64,000 bases of DNA, taken from contig SJRY01000276.1 of the NCBI GenBank assembly GCA_011319805.1, forward strand, positions 186,001 through 250,000. Direction: 5' to 3'. How positions within the stretch are numbered: the stretch's first letter is position 1; the number at the start of each line of letters is the position of its first letter. The DNA is from Macrocybe gigantea. Lineage: Eukaryota; Basidiomycota; Agaricomycetes; Agaricales; Callistosporiaceae. The notes under the pieces are model-generated. The model searched no databases and had not been told where the DNA came from. It worked only from the letters and a program-made list of their open reading frames with translations. This document shows positions 1 through 11,500 of this stretch, piece by piece. Made by a program: the position numbers and the translations under genes.

Positions 1-40
1 ACTCTGCTCTCTCTCTTCACCTCGCAGTCGCCTTTCTAGG

Positions 41-1311
41 ATGAACGGCCCCCGCTCACAGCCAGCAGTGTTGCAAACGCCAGGTTTTGCCCACTACGCC
101 GTCGCATGGTCCCCATTCCACAACAACCGCATCGCGCTTGCGTCCTCGGCTAATTACGGCCTAGTCGGCAACGGACGCCTTCACTTGATCTCACTGGGAA
201 GTGGGCCATCGGGTCAGGCCCTGAATCTCGATAAATAGTGGGTGAAATTCCGCCTGGTTTCTTCTCAAGTTGCGTAGCTAAGCCTGCAAGGCTGTTAGTT
301 ATGAGACACAGGACGGCCTGTACGATATAGCCTGGTCTGAAATACATGAGAATCAACTAGTCACTGGATCCGGGGACGGTTCGATAAAACTCTGGGATGT
401 CATGCTAAAGGTGAGTCTTAGTGTGCTTCTTGAACAAGCCCAGATGGTGAACAGCTCGAATTGCAGGACCTGCCGATACGTGCCTGGCACGAACACACAC
501 GGGAAGTTTTCTCTGTAGACTGGTCAAATCTTAAAAAAGATACATTCGCGTCTTCGTCTTGGGACGGGAATGTGAAGCTGGTGAGTGTCCCGATCTCAGC
601 GTGAGCCGTTGTGTTTTCTGACCCTTGACAGTGGACTCCCGACCGACCTCGTTCTGTAACAACATTGCACGCCCATCTCTCCTGCGTGTACCGAGCGCTC
701 TTCTCTCCACACCAACCCGATATCGTCGCAACGTGCTCGACGGATGGCACTCTCAGAATCTTCGACCTCCGTGCGCCCGCTTACGCTGACCCCGGTCCAG
801 GCGGAAACAACTTCACCCATCCCCTCTCCGCCGCGGCGCTCACAGTGCCTGCATCGAACACCGAAGTGCTCGCCTTAGACTGGAACAAGTACCGCCCATT
901 CATGTTGGCCAGCGCCGGCGTGGACAAGATAGCCAAAGTGTGGGATTGTCGGATGATCAAGGTCGGAGAAGTGGGGAATGTTGGAGGAGCCTGCGAGACG
1001 CAGCTGCTGGGGCATGAATACGCCGTCAGATCAGTGCAGTGGAGCCCTCATCGGGCGGATGTACTCGCGACGGCAAGCTATGATATGACCTGCCGAGTGT
1101 ACGTCCAAATTCAAAACCTTCTCGGGTTCCTGCTAAATGTTTTTGACGCAAATCCAGCTGGAATGTAGCGGCACCGCCTGGGATGCCACAATTGATGTAC
1201 ATCCATGATCCCCATACAGAGTTTGTTGTAGGATGTGCTTGGTCATTGTACGAGGACGGTGTTCTTGCGAGTTGTAGCTGGGATAGTAGATTAAACGTCT
1301 TTCGTGTATAA
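41..1311 (+). CDS. PEX7: Peroxisomal targeting signal 2 receptor Pex7 (WD40)
   Basis: Pex7 binds the N-terminal PTS2 signal of peroxisomal matrix enzymes in the cytosol and carries them to the docking complex. Five exons fit: 41-237, 299-410, 467-580, 632-1098, 1158-1311, all with GT/AG borders and matching phases, giving about 347 residues, the usual Pex7 length. It opens with a PGFAHYAVAWSPF segment, where yeast and human Pex7 also begin. WD-type repeats follow throughout: SGDGSIKLWD, SSWDGNVKLW, CSTDGTLRIFD, ASAGVDKIAKVWD, and a last one ending SWDSRLNVFRV just before the stop. The first repeats lie in separate small exons. It runs in the same direction as the methyltransferase gene 58 bp downstream. 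Identification rests on family resemblance and repeat order; I see no break. Confidence 0.9.
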
Positions 1312-1369
1312 TGAGATAGATGTTGCTTGATTTGATACCGCGCCATGAAGACCATTGACCGTACAGTAC

Positions 1370-2302
1370 ATGGAGCCAGAGGACATCTTCGCCAGCTCGT
1401 TAGGAACGTTATATGACTACCAGCCCATTACCCTCGCTTCCGCTGGCTCAGACTATACCCACGTCTTGAAAGCGCCCCTCGACCCTCACACCAACGAGCC
1501 TCTCCGGGTCAGCCTCAAGGCTCCCGACACATCGCCCGCGAACTGGGCCCTGCACGCATCCGACATCTGGGCCTCGTCGGCGTATCTCGCGGATCACCTC
1601 GATCGTTTGCGATTGGATGTGGACGATCAGGTCCTTGAGCCCCGATGTCAGGGCACTGACCGGTGGCAACTTCCTGCAGATCAAGACATACACGATGACA
1701 CCGATCATGCTTCTCCTCCAAGGAGATGCCTGCAATGCTCTGATCAAAAGATCCATCTCCTCGAGCTCGGAGCTGGATCCGGACTTCCAAGCATCGCGAT
1801 CGCCAAGTCCTTTGGCAGGCGGCTCGCTCTCACCACCGGTCCAAGGAAAAGACCAGTATCAGTGACAGCAAGCGACTATCCAGACGCTCAGCTACTCGAG
1901 ACACTCTCGGAGAACATAGCCCGGAACTGCGCATCCGCGTCGTGCCACGCGGTGGCCTACGCATGGGGATCAGACCCCGCACCATTGCTTTCGCCACCAC
2001 GAGGCTATGCGCAGGGATTCGATGTGATCGTCGCTGCAGATACGCTGTGGAACCCCGAGCTGCACGAAGCGTTCGTCCAAACGCTTCAGATGACACTCAA
2101 AAAGTCGCCCTCGGCTCGCGTGCATCTCGTCGCGGGACTGCACACGGGGCGCTACACCATCCATGCATTTCTGAACAGCGCCGTCGAGCGCGGGTTCGAG
2201 ATTGTGAGTGCGACAGAGGAACAGATCAGCGGGTGCGGCACAAGAGAATGGATGTGCTTCGGCGAGATAACGAAGACGCCAAGGAGCGGAGAAGATGGCT
2301 AG
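1370..2302 (+). CDS. Methyltransf_16 family protein methyltransferase (EFM/METTL21 type)
   Basis: An uninterrupted reading frame of about 310 residues. ATG at 1370 is taken as the start because the same frame upstream offers only a TTG. The SAM-binding motif I is ELGAGSGLPSIAIAKS in the middle, followed by a TASDYP acidic loop, a DVIVAADTLWNPELH segment (post-I and motif IV region) and a hydrophobic strand near the C-terminus. This is the pattern of seven-beta-strand protein lysine methyltransferases of the Methyltransf_16 family, which includes yeast Efm7 (once called nicotinamide N-methyltransferase) and METTL21 proteins. Substrates are often translation factors, but nothing here shows the substrate. 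It has no intron, unlike most neighbours. The family is fairly sure; the exact member is not. Confidence 0.75.
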   Translation: MEPEDIFASSLGTLYDYQPITLASAGSDYTHVLKAPLDPHTNEPLRVSLKAPDTSPANWALHASDIWASSAYLADHLDRLRLDVDDQVLEPRCQGTDRWQLPADQDIHDDTDHASPPRRCLQCSDQKIHLLELGAGSGLPSIAIAKSFGRRLALTTGPRKRPVSVTASDYPDAQLLETLSENIARNCASASCHAVAYAWGSDPAPLLSPPRGYAQGFDVIVAADTLWNPELHEAFVQTLQMTLKKSPSARVHLVAGLHTGRYTIHAFLNSAVERGFEIVSATEEQISGCGTREWMCFGEITKTPRSGEDG

Positions 2303-2607
2303 TCTGGGTTGTTCTAAGATGGGCGAGCGAATCCATTTCATTCATACCAGAATCTACAGAACTACACGCAGTACAAAACATGTTGAAAAAAAATCGAGCA
2401 TACATAGGCTGATAGTACATAAAATAAAGGCGACGATCGCAAACCGTTCTGAAGCCACTTTGCTGGTTTTCGGGCAGCCGATAAAAGACGATCATTCAGA
2501 GCTGAGGAGAATGCATCTCATGGCGAGAGCGAGGCGCAGCGAGCGAACCGAAAGAGAGAATGCTGACAGGTTTACCTCCGTCGCGACTTTCCTGATAGAC
2601 CGGCCGT
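2303..2607. other. Convergent 3' intergenic region
   Basis: About 305 bp between the ends of the methyltransferase (plus) and the F-box gene (minus). It must hold both 3' UTRs. A/T-rich runs near 2390 and 2425 could serve polyadenylation. I see no gene or repeat. Confidence 0.5.
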
Positions 2608-4291
2608 TCATATCTCAGCACCACGTATGCACGCATAGAAAAGGTAACTCGCCAGAAACAAAATGACATTGTCTTCAGTAAGGCGCACATCTTCGACGCC
2701 CATCGATTCAGTCATCATAGCCGGGACTTCGCGGCTCATCTCGCTGGGCACGAGCAACGACCTCGCGCCGCTCTTGGACCACGCTCGATCGAGCTGCATC
2801 GGCGAATCGGGGAAGGGCACGAAGTCTATGAGATTAAGATGAGCAAAGCGCCCGACGTCGCGGTGTCCTCCGTGGTAACCCCCATTCCTGGAGTGGGCAT
2901 GGACTGGCTCCACCTCCAAGTACAGCACACGACTGCCAACGAGCTGCGGAGCCGTCATGTATCCGAAGCGTGGAACGACGTCCCGGATGAGGCAGTATTG
3001 CCCCCAATTGCTCCATGGCACTCTCAGACGCTCGGGTCGCGAGGTCGGCCGGAAATGAGACTCGTTTATGAACAGCCAACTCTGCGGCGCACCGGTCTGG
3101 CCGTGCTTCGCCGTGACAAGAGCAATACGATTCAAGGGATCCGGATAGAACAAGGTTTGTGAAGCGGGAGACCAGTCGTTCATGGGAGCCGTATTGGGAA
3201 CAAGCTCGATCCTGGACTCGCTCCAAACTTGCGGCAGTTCATATTCCCGCTCGACGGTCACCGCATCCAGGCGGTGGATATTATAGATGTCAAGAACGGG
3301 CAGTCCGCGACTTTTCTTGGCAACTAAAACATAATTCTCGTTCAAGAACAGGATAGATTGCTCGTCAAGCCACTGCAAATAGCAGAGATTAAGTAAGGCA
3401 TTCTCTCTAGCGGTAAAATTTCACCAACCCGTGCGTGAAGAGTCTGCCAGTTTAAAATTAAATGCTGTAGTTACCGCCAGAAAATTCTAGCGAGATTGCC
3501 ATTTTATCGCCGCAGGTGACCATGACCAGACTTCCCAGGCGAGTGGGGCTCCGGGTGCTGAAGTCATAAACTGCCGAGACGGATCTTGGATGCTTTCCAA
3601 AGGTCCATAGATCTCGGATATAGAGACGAACGTGGATCTGCCCGTCCTGTGCGCTGGATAAGGTAAGGAAGTTGGGTTAGAGTTTGCTGGGAGCCAACCA
3701 ATGGCAAGTGCCGTCCCCTACCTGAATACGTGGCTGGTGATGATGAGTCCCTGCGCATAATCTAGGACTACATTCTCGACCTGTGGGGTCGAAAATCTGA
3801 TGTGACGTGTCCGAGAAGGGGGCGTGCCCGTGCGGAATGCAGGCAGCTCAGTCAAATCGAGGACGAACTGGCCGCCCTCATGGCGTATCTGATGCAAGAA
3901 ACTTCCCGAAAGGCCGAAGCGCGCATGGCGAGGGATAAGGATCGTGCACTCGTGGCTCCAATTTAATTTGGGCCAGTCCTTGCGGTAGCTCTGCAAGAGC
4001 TGGAGCCGCAGATTAGGTGGTCGGCGAGAGTAGGACGCCGGGCCATCCTTCATCCCGGCGATGGCAAGTTCGAATGTATAACGGAGCGGAAGATATTCCA
4101 TCACGAGATTATAAACCCTCCGCAATGCCTGGGACAAAGACAGCGCGTCAAGCGAAGGTGGGACGTGCGATATATGGGACGCCAACCTTGCAAGCCCTCC
4201 ACAGTGATTGGGGGTCCAGATAGCCTAAAATCACAACAAGGACATCGTTAGAAACCTTGTAGCGGCGAAGAGTAGTGAGACGATGAGGCAT
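2608..4291 (-). CDS. F-box domain protein, basidiomycete type
   Basis: Probable substrate-recognition subunit of an SCF ubiquitin ligase. Exon 1 (4291-4187) encodes a short F-box, VSNDVLVVILGYLDPQSLW; a 58-nt intron with a CTTGACG branch then joins exon 2 at 4128, whose LRYTFELAIAGMKDGP is typical of mushroom F-box proteins. Exon 3 begins at 3653 after a donor at 3721. The last long exon begins near 3404 and runs to the stop at 2608; it holds beta-rich segments such as SILFLNENYVLVAKK and SWLFINESHF. The exon 3/4 junction (donor near 3474, acceptor near 3405) is the least certain part. The substrate cannot be inferred. Families of such proteins are large and fast-evolving in Agaricomycetes. 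Confidence 0.72.
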
Positions 4292-4864
4292 TTTGCTTTC
4301 GTTGAGGACTGCCCATGGCGAAGAAGTGAATTTATACCTGAGCTCATCGCAGAAAAGACAAGAAAAAATTATAAAAAAAAGAGATACGGCTGCTGTTGCG
4401 CGTCGGCTGAAGGTTCAGCGCGTCATGGCCGGATTAATTTTTTTTATCTGGCGATAGACGAGGAGAAGATTTGTTGGTCGACAGGCGGAATCATTGTGTG
4501 CGACGGAGATCTTTTGTGACTGAAGGCGAGTATTCACAGCCATCGGAGGGGCTGTCATGTCAACGGAGTTAACTTAATGTATTAAGTGAAGGAGCGGATG
4601 GCGACGCAAGGATAGGAAGGATATGCGGGAGGAGTATCGCGAGCGCGTTGAAGGTGCAACAATAAGAGAACCCGACGTCAGGGATCCATATTCCCGCCTG
4701 CGTCGTACGAGAAAGGCAAGTGCGGCCCGGCAGTCGGGATCCTAAACATAATAAAGGGCGCTGACGATTGTATGGACCCCGATCACATCTTGCTGACTCA
4801 GCCGATCGCTCAGCCACGTTCCTCCCTTTCCACGCTTGTTCGCATACCGTCGTTATCCTCCACC
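4292..4864. promoter_or_regulatory. Divergent intergenic region between F-box gene and CRIPT
   Basis: 573 bp between two divergently transcribed start codons, so it must hold both promoters. An A-run (about 4358-4380) and a T-run (about 4439-4446) are present. A CT-rich tract (4820-4862) directly precedes the CRIPT start, a common arrangement near fungal transcription starts. I see no gene. Confidence 0.45.
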
Positions 4865-5327
4865 ATGGTCTGCAAGAAATGCGAGTCTGTTCGTCTTTTT
4901 GTCTCTAACTATGCTTCTTATAGCTCATTGTTAATGTCCTTAGAAACTATCAAAAGTCGCAGCCCCTGATCCGTTCACGCCCAGTTCGAGCAGCATCAAG
5001 GAGGGCACCCGAAAAGTCGGCGAAAACAAGCTCCTCAGCCGCACAGGAGGCGCAAAGAACAGGTTCTCGGTGTGTATCAATGTTCTGGTGTCATGATTTG
5101 TCTCCTTTGATTCCTTTACAGCCTTATCAAGGCAAATGTAAGGACTGTAAGCAGCCCACGACGCAAAACAAGGCAAAGTACTGTCATGGTGAGCATCCTT
5201 ATCTAGTATTGACCACTTGGTTTTGACGCAAATCATCTTCGCAGGCTGTGCATACAAGAAGGGAATCTGTGCTATCTGTGGAAAGAAGATTCTGGACACT
5301 TCGGGTTATGTCATGTCGAACAAGTAG
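4865..5327 (+). CDS. CRIPT: CRIPT-family zinc-binding protein
   Basis: A small conserved eukaryotic protein. Human CRIPT was named as a PDZ partner and was later found with the minor spliceosome. Exons fit 4865-4885, 4944-5069, 5122-5188 and 5245-5327, for about 98 residues (human about 101). It begins MVCKKCE, continues KLSKVAAPDPF and GENKLLSR, and ends with paired CxxC clusters: GKCKDCK, YCHGCAYKKGICAICGKK. These zinc-ligand cysteines and the CAYKKGIC core define the family. The first intron has no GT exactly where the frame demands it (GAG then TCTGTT at 4886); one missing G would create GAG|GTCTGT. I treat this as a probable consensus error because other genes here show the same one-base G/C deficit. 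Confidence 0.85.
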
Positions 5328-5512
5328 AGAGCAGATAAGGGCTCCCCACATACCCACCGCATACCCCGTTTGTATTTTTGCTCGCATAGTGAGTCTTTAT
5401 CTCTCTTGGAAGTCCTACAGAGGCTGATTGTAATGCAAGGTATCATATATATCAGTAATTACTACAGATCCAGCAAATCCTTGTATATTAATCTCCAACG
5501 GGCTTGAAGTGT

Positions 5513-8500
5513 TTAATGCATATGCGAGTCGGTATGGTTTGAAATGTGTCTCTGCTCATAGATTTCCTCGTCGATGGTGTTGGTTGTCAAGAACCGCCAC
5601 ACGTTGACATGCTTCGTCTGGCCGTAGCGTACCAGACGTCCGACAGCCTGAGTCTCACACGCCGTGTAGATCTCCTGTGTAGGGGCCAGAAGCGGCGACA
5701 AAAAGATAGCGTGGTTTGCGGACGTCAGATTCGCACCGCTGGCGCTCTCGTCCATGACGTTCAGCAACAAGACGCGGTCCTTGGTCTCGTTCTGGAACTG
5801 TTCAAGATTCTTACTCTTCTGGTGCGCCGTCCCTTGATCTCGAGATACCTGATCTTGTGATACGTGAACGCCTCGGTCACTTTCTTCATCAAGTCCGGGA
5901 ATTGGACGAAGACGAGAACTCGCTCGTCTCTGGGTATCTGGTTCCTGTTGGGGTGCGATAAGCACACTAATTCCAGTCGTCTTTGAATATACACCCACTT
6001 GATGAGGTCGACGACCTTCTCCAGCTTCATGCCAAAGTGCCTGCCCTTCCCGTCTCGAGCTTCATCATCAATGCCCAGAGTTTCAGCCTTGACGATATTC
6101 AGCACCCGCGCGGCAGACTTGCAGGCGCCAGATGGAGCGTAGACGCATTCTTCGTTCTCCGCTGCGGCCTTGACGCAGTCTATGCAACCCATGTGTCCAC
6201 ATGAGGATAACACCGCCACCTCTTCGATCGGTAGACCCCTCTGGTTGCAGCCTGGGCAGTCGATCTTTGGCGGATCGTCTCGCTGCTTCTGCAGATCACG
6301 GACAACCGTAAAGTAGCGCAGGGAACGGACGCGGCCGACTAGTTCTTTGGTCAAGCGCCTGATTTCGTGCGTCTTTTCGCGATGCTCCCAGACCTGGGCT
6401 TTTACCTTCTCCGAAAGAGGGACTTCGTGGTTCTTGCCTTTGGGCTTCGGCGTACTGACGCCCGCCTCGTCAAGGAGTTCGACGATCATCTGAGATGCCT
6501 CCTTGTCGTCCACGCCCTCTTCGCCACGCGATATACGGACCCATTCGATGAACATAGATTCCATGCCCGTGTTACCCAGGCTCTTTTCCCTCTTGGCGCC
6601 GTCTTTGATGGCTTTGAGGAGGTCAGCCTTGCATTCGTCCAGTTGCCTCTGTCGTTCCTTTACGATGACATCGCAGGCTTTCATAGCGTTCTCATTGGAC
6701 ATCTCCAAGTCAAAGTGCGAACATCGCTTGAGAAGCGCCTCCTCCGCAGTCCTGGATTGTGTCAGTCTCAATGACTTACGTCCGCGGTATGTAATAATCA
6801 CTCACTTGCTCTCTCCAAGAGATTGCGCCAGCCGTCGTTCTCGATCGCTTTCCGTCTTCTTGCCTCGCTTGATTGTCATATCGAGGGCGCGAAGGTGGTG
6901 TTCCAATTCGAGATAGATGGCACGCTCGGCGGCAGGTAGAGCAATCCTCTGAATCTTCTCTGTCCATGGTATCTCGTCGATTTCGGCGATGTTCTGGACT
7001 TTGTTTAGCTCAAATCAAGACCAGGTGGGCATTTTACGTACTTGCCGTACGAACTGGTCAAGGAAGGTTTGGCCTAGCTGATGTCGATGTGCGTGCCATT
7101 CCAGGCTGTGAACCTCGCGGAAGGAATGAAATTTCTCCACGGCTATTACGGACCATCAGCTGCAATGACTGTGGAGAATGACACCGGACATGCCTGTTTG
7201 CTCCTTGCGACGCCTCTTGATTTCAGCCGACTGACCTTCGCCGTCATCGTCGACGCCAAGATGCAGGTTCAGGAAATTCGCAATCGTCTTCAACGCCGCA
7301 AAGTCATGAATAGGTGGCGTACCAGACAGGACCCAGAGTCGTTCGGCCGTCAGCTGCGTCACAAGGGAAAGCACTTTTCCGTCCAGGTACGTGTACTCGT
7401 CGACGACCTTACGTGTGAAGTGGAACATTTCAAGAGGAGGTGCCTTCATTTGTGTCCAGTCCCGCCGGACCTCCCATGATTGAAGTTTCCAGGGGTCAGA
7501 TTCGGCTCGCTTTTGCCTCTTGGCCGGGCGCTCGTCGCTGTCGTCCGCCTTGCGCTTGGCGGCCTTACCCTTCTTCTTGGGCGCGTCATCCACGTCCATG
7601 TCGTCGTCGCTATCAACAGCCGAGCTGGAAGCTTGAGAAGTCTTTCCGGACGCTTTCTGGCCCTTTGTGGCTGATTTAATCTTGAGCGATCTGGTCGAAA
7701 CTTCCGTGCTCGCGTCGTCGTCAGAGGTGAAGGGTGGCTCTTCCACTTCGGATTCCGAATTTTCAGTGGGCTCTTCCGAATAATCGGAGGAATCGCTCCC
7801 TTTCTTTCTAGCAGCACCTTTCCGGGACTTGATCTGCTTGCGGGAAGACTTTGCACTGGTCTCCTCTTCCTCGTCCTCATCGTCAGAGATGTTTATCCGT
7901 AACCTCTTGACATTCCGCTTCGCGCGGCGAGACGAATCCGTGCCCAATTCCTCAGCAGAACCCTCGGCGGCTGAAGAGGACATATGGCCTGTTTTGTGTC
8001 GCGCAGGGATGACAACCTCCATGATGAGGCCCGATGGCGTTTTCTTAGCAGGCGCGGCCTTCTTAAGCGCAGCATTAGCTTGGTGCTTCGTGGCTCCTTT
8101 CTCTTTCTTCTCGGCTGCCTCACGATAAGATTTGCCCTTCAGTCTCTTCGACTGTGCTAATGCGGCAGCGGCTGCTGCTTCTTGTTCAGCTGCAACGTTA
8201 TTCAGCAAGACCGATACACGGAAGAGACAAGCCACGCACCTCGCTTCTGAGCGGCCCTGATTTCCTCCATAACGGCGGTAGAACCTTCGTCATGTAGTCT
8301 ATCCGTCTGCTGCTTCAAGGATTCTAAGCACTCTTTGAGACGGGCATCAAAATGGCGGCCATCCTTGGCTGGCAAGTCCCCGGCAGCGGCGAGAAACTGG
8401 AGGTTTTCAAGATAGACATTGCTTTTGAAGATATTCGAAGCGACGACGATAATGTCAGCCTCTTGAACGTCTTCGATAGTGGTGCTATTCAGGTTTGCCA

Positions 8501-11500
8501 CAGTCGATAGCACAAGAACCTTGAACTTGTGCTTTGTGAACTTTGTCACTTCAGAATTCCATTGTCTGGTCAAGTGAGGCGGGACGATGATCAAAGTCCC
8601 TTTGACAGCGATCTTTCCAGGAACGCGGCCCACTCTCGAGAACTCCTCTTTGACGCTCCGTGATGCACAATCGATCAGTCCCAAAGTGATCGCAGTTTTT
8701 CCGTAGCCGACCTGGTCTGCGAGGACGCCACCCCTGACACGCACGGGGCGTTGCGCCCTACCCTCTGCTCTCCAGCCTAAAGGGCTGAGAATCGCTTCGG
8801 AGATTTCCTCTTCAATGAATGGTTCGGCATCGTGCGATTCCTGCCTAAGCATCCACTCTAGAGATCGCAGTTGTTCTTTCCGCAACGGCAAGCTGAAATG
8901 CGGGGGTTGAGCGTGCTCTTTGTCCTTCTTATTGCTAAGGATTCGGAACTTTGGTAAATTGATCGCTACGCTGGGCGTGAAATCCGTGTTTATGCGCCAT
9001 GATAACGATGCGGGCGCAGGTCTGTTCTCGGATGGCAGTCGGGATGACGCACGGTGAAGAAGGGTGGGTATATTGACGCCGACGCGAACAGTGCCGACGC
9101 CTTGATCATCAAGCATGAGTTGGGTAATAAACGGGCTAGGGCGTCTCTTCAACCTTCGTTCGTACTCGCCAGCCTGGCCAGGGTCTTCGATCGCAACTAC
9201 TTTCTTGTTAATTTTAGTCCATTGCAACGTTGGTGCGGTTGGTGCACATCGTTCACAGTTCTTGGACTGACCCTCCGCATTGATGCTTTGCCAGGTATTA
9301 TAACTATTGTCGAAGTGACGCACTCTTTCCAGAACCCAGGCGAGGGCTTTAAAAATCGATCGCTCGTGCACTTTGTCGACGTCTTTCCATGTACCACGCG
9401 GCCACTCGGGCCCGGCTTGACCATGCAGAGGGACACTACAAACGAGAAAGGCGTTTGCAGTTTTGCATGCTTCAGTTGAAACTGATATGCTGATGGAGTG
9501 GGATGGCACACTACAGCTGGAACCCTCGCGACAGGATGGCTGGACAATATTAGATGCAAGTCGCACGTAAAGTTCTACAACCTACCTGGAATTTCACTGC
9601 TGACGCCGATATCCACCTGATGGGTACCGTACAGGACACTTCTTGTTCTTCGTCCTTGCTCGATTGCCTCCAACGCGAATCCAACTTGCAGATAATCGGA
9701 CGAGACTCTCCGTATTCGTACCGTCGTTTGCTAATGGAGAATACAAAGCAGTCTTGGGAGTCATCCGTACGATGAGGGTCGAAAAGCATGAAAAGCGGAG
9801 GCAGGTCGGAATCTCTAGCGTCGGCGTCCTTCTTGTGCAACGCCCCATTTGCAGTACCGCATTTATCAAGCAAGCGGTAGGTACCGGATATATCGCGGTC
9901 CAATTGCCCGGCGCGGTCGTCATCCACTGTTATCTCGAGGCATGAGAAGACAAGTTTATTGCGGAAGTCCTCTCCATTTAGACCGAGTCTCGCTTCCCAA
10001 GAGAGGACGAGTTCTCCAATACCCTTGATCTTCAACGGAATGGTGGTAGCGAAGGGCAAGGCAAATTCCCAAATGCCTCTAAGCAATCCTCCGCTGAGTT
10101 TGAAGCGACCGACTGGCCACTCCAAGATGCGGCGAATGTCGGCATTGGCAGGCTCCTCGTCGTTGGGATCTGCATACATCCTCCATTCTGGCTGTTTTGG
10201 GTGCAGGAGAAGCTCGAGCGTTCCCGCAGCGGAACGGTACACTGCACTCCATATCTCCTGTCGTTTGATTTCGGAAAACCGAAATTCGGAACCAGTGGCT
10301 CGAAGAACGGCGTCACACCAATTTGTCCATCGCTTATGCGGGATTGTGACCTTCGATTCTTCCCGCAAGGCATCGAGAAGGTCTTGTTCAACTTCGCTAA
10401 CAGATATGCACATTGGCAATGCCGACTTCAGCTTCTGAGCAAAGTTCGAGGGTGGTAAACGAGGATTGGCTGCGGTGTCAATCAAGGAAGGATTGTGTTC
10501 AGGGCGTCCACCGCATTTTTTGCAGGACGAAGCTCCGCAGTCACTGCAACGGTATAATTCGCGAGTAGTAATGTCCGCGCGTCCTTCACATTCACATAAT
10601 CTGGCACTCTTCACTGCGTCCTCGAGAAGTTCCGCAAAGGGCAGCGTATCCGTGGTGGTGAGATCTAGGGCTCGACGGGAAAGTTGTTCCTCACCAACGA
10701 TGCTCCCAGTCGAGTCCTCGGAAGGCACGTTGACATACATCTTGCCGATTTCTTCAGTCGCTTCTGCGATATTGGCCTTGGCCTCGTAAGACTGAATGTC
10801 ATCGCCCGCCTTAAGTAGTCTCTGGCCCGTCACCAAAGCCGCCAGGATGCACGCGCCAACCACTGTAGTAGACATGGCATTTCCAGCTAAGTCGGCTAAT
10901 TGGTCTTCGCTTTCGCGAGTCAAAAGCAGCTTGTCTACAGGGAGACCTTGCATAGAGAGGGCTTCCAGGCCCACCATGGGTCCGCCACGGTTTGTGATGT
11001 AAGGAATCATTGATGGTGTCAAACATGGGCAGATGCCAACTTTGCTAGAGCCGATGGTGCGATCGACGTTCTGGGAGAGGTTCCAAACGATTCTGCAGAT
11101 AGTTCAAGCGCCAGGATGAAAAATCAGGTCGATAATCGCATACTTACGTCTTGTACGACGGATCGACACCTTTCACGGCGGATCGAAGCAAGCTGATATC
11201 CATCAAGTCCCAAACTCGCTCTACTTGCCCGATACCCCAGTCATTCCAAGCAAAATCTGGGAGCTTACAATATCCACCTACGGCGAGTTCGCTATTAACA
11301 GTGCATGCAGTGTAGGATATATTTGCAAGCATACCTTCATCCCAACTTGTCAATGGCCTTTTTGAACCGAGAGACTCTTCGAGTCTAGCACGCTGGTGTC
11401 GTGATTCACAGCGACCCCAATCCGTTCTTCCGGTCCGCCGATCGAGAGCATTGAAGCTCTCTTGGATGAGTTTCTGCCGTGCTTGATGGATGCGCGGATC

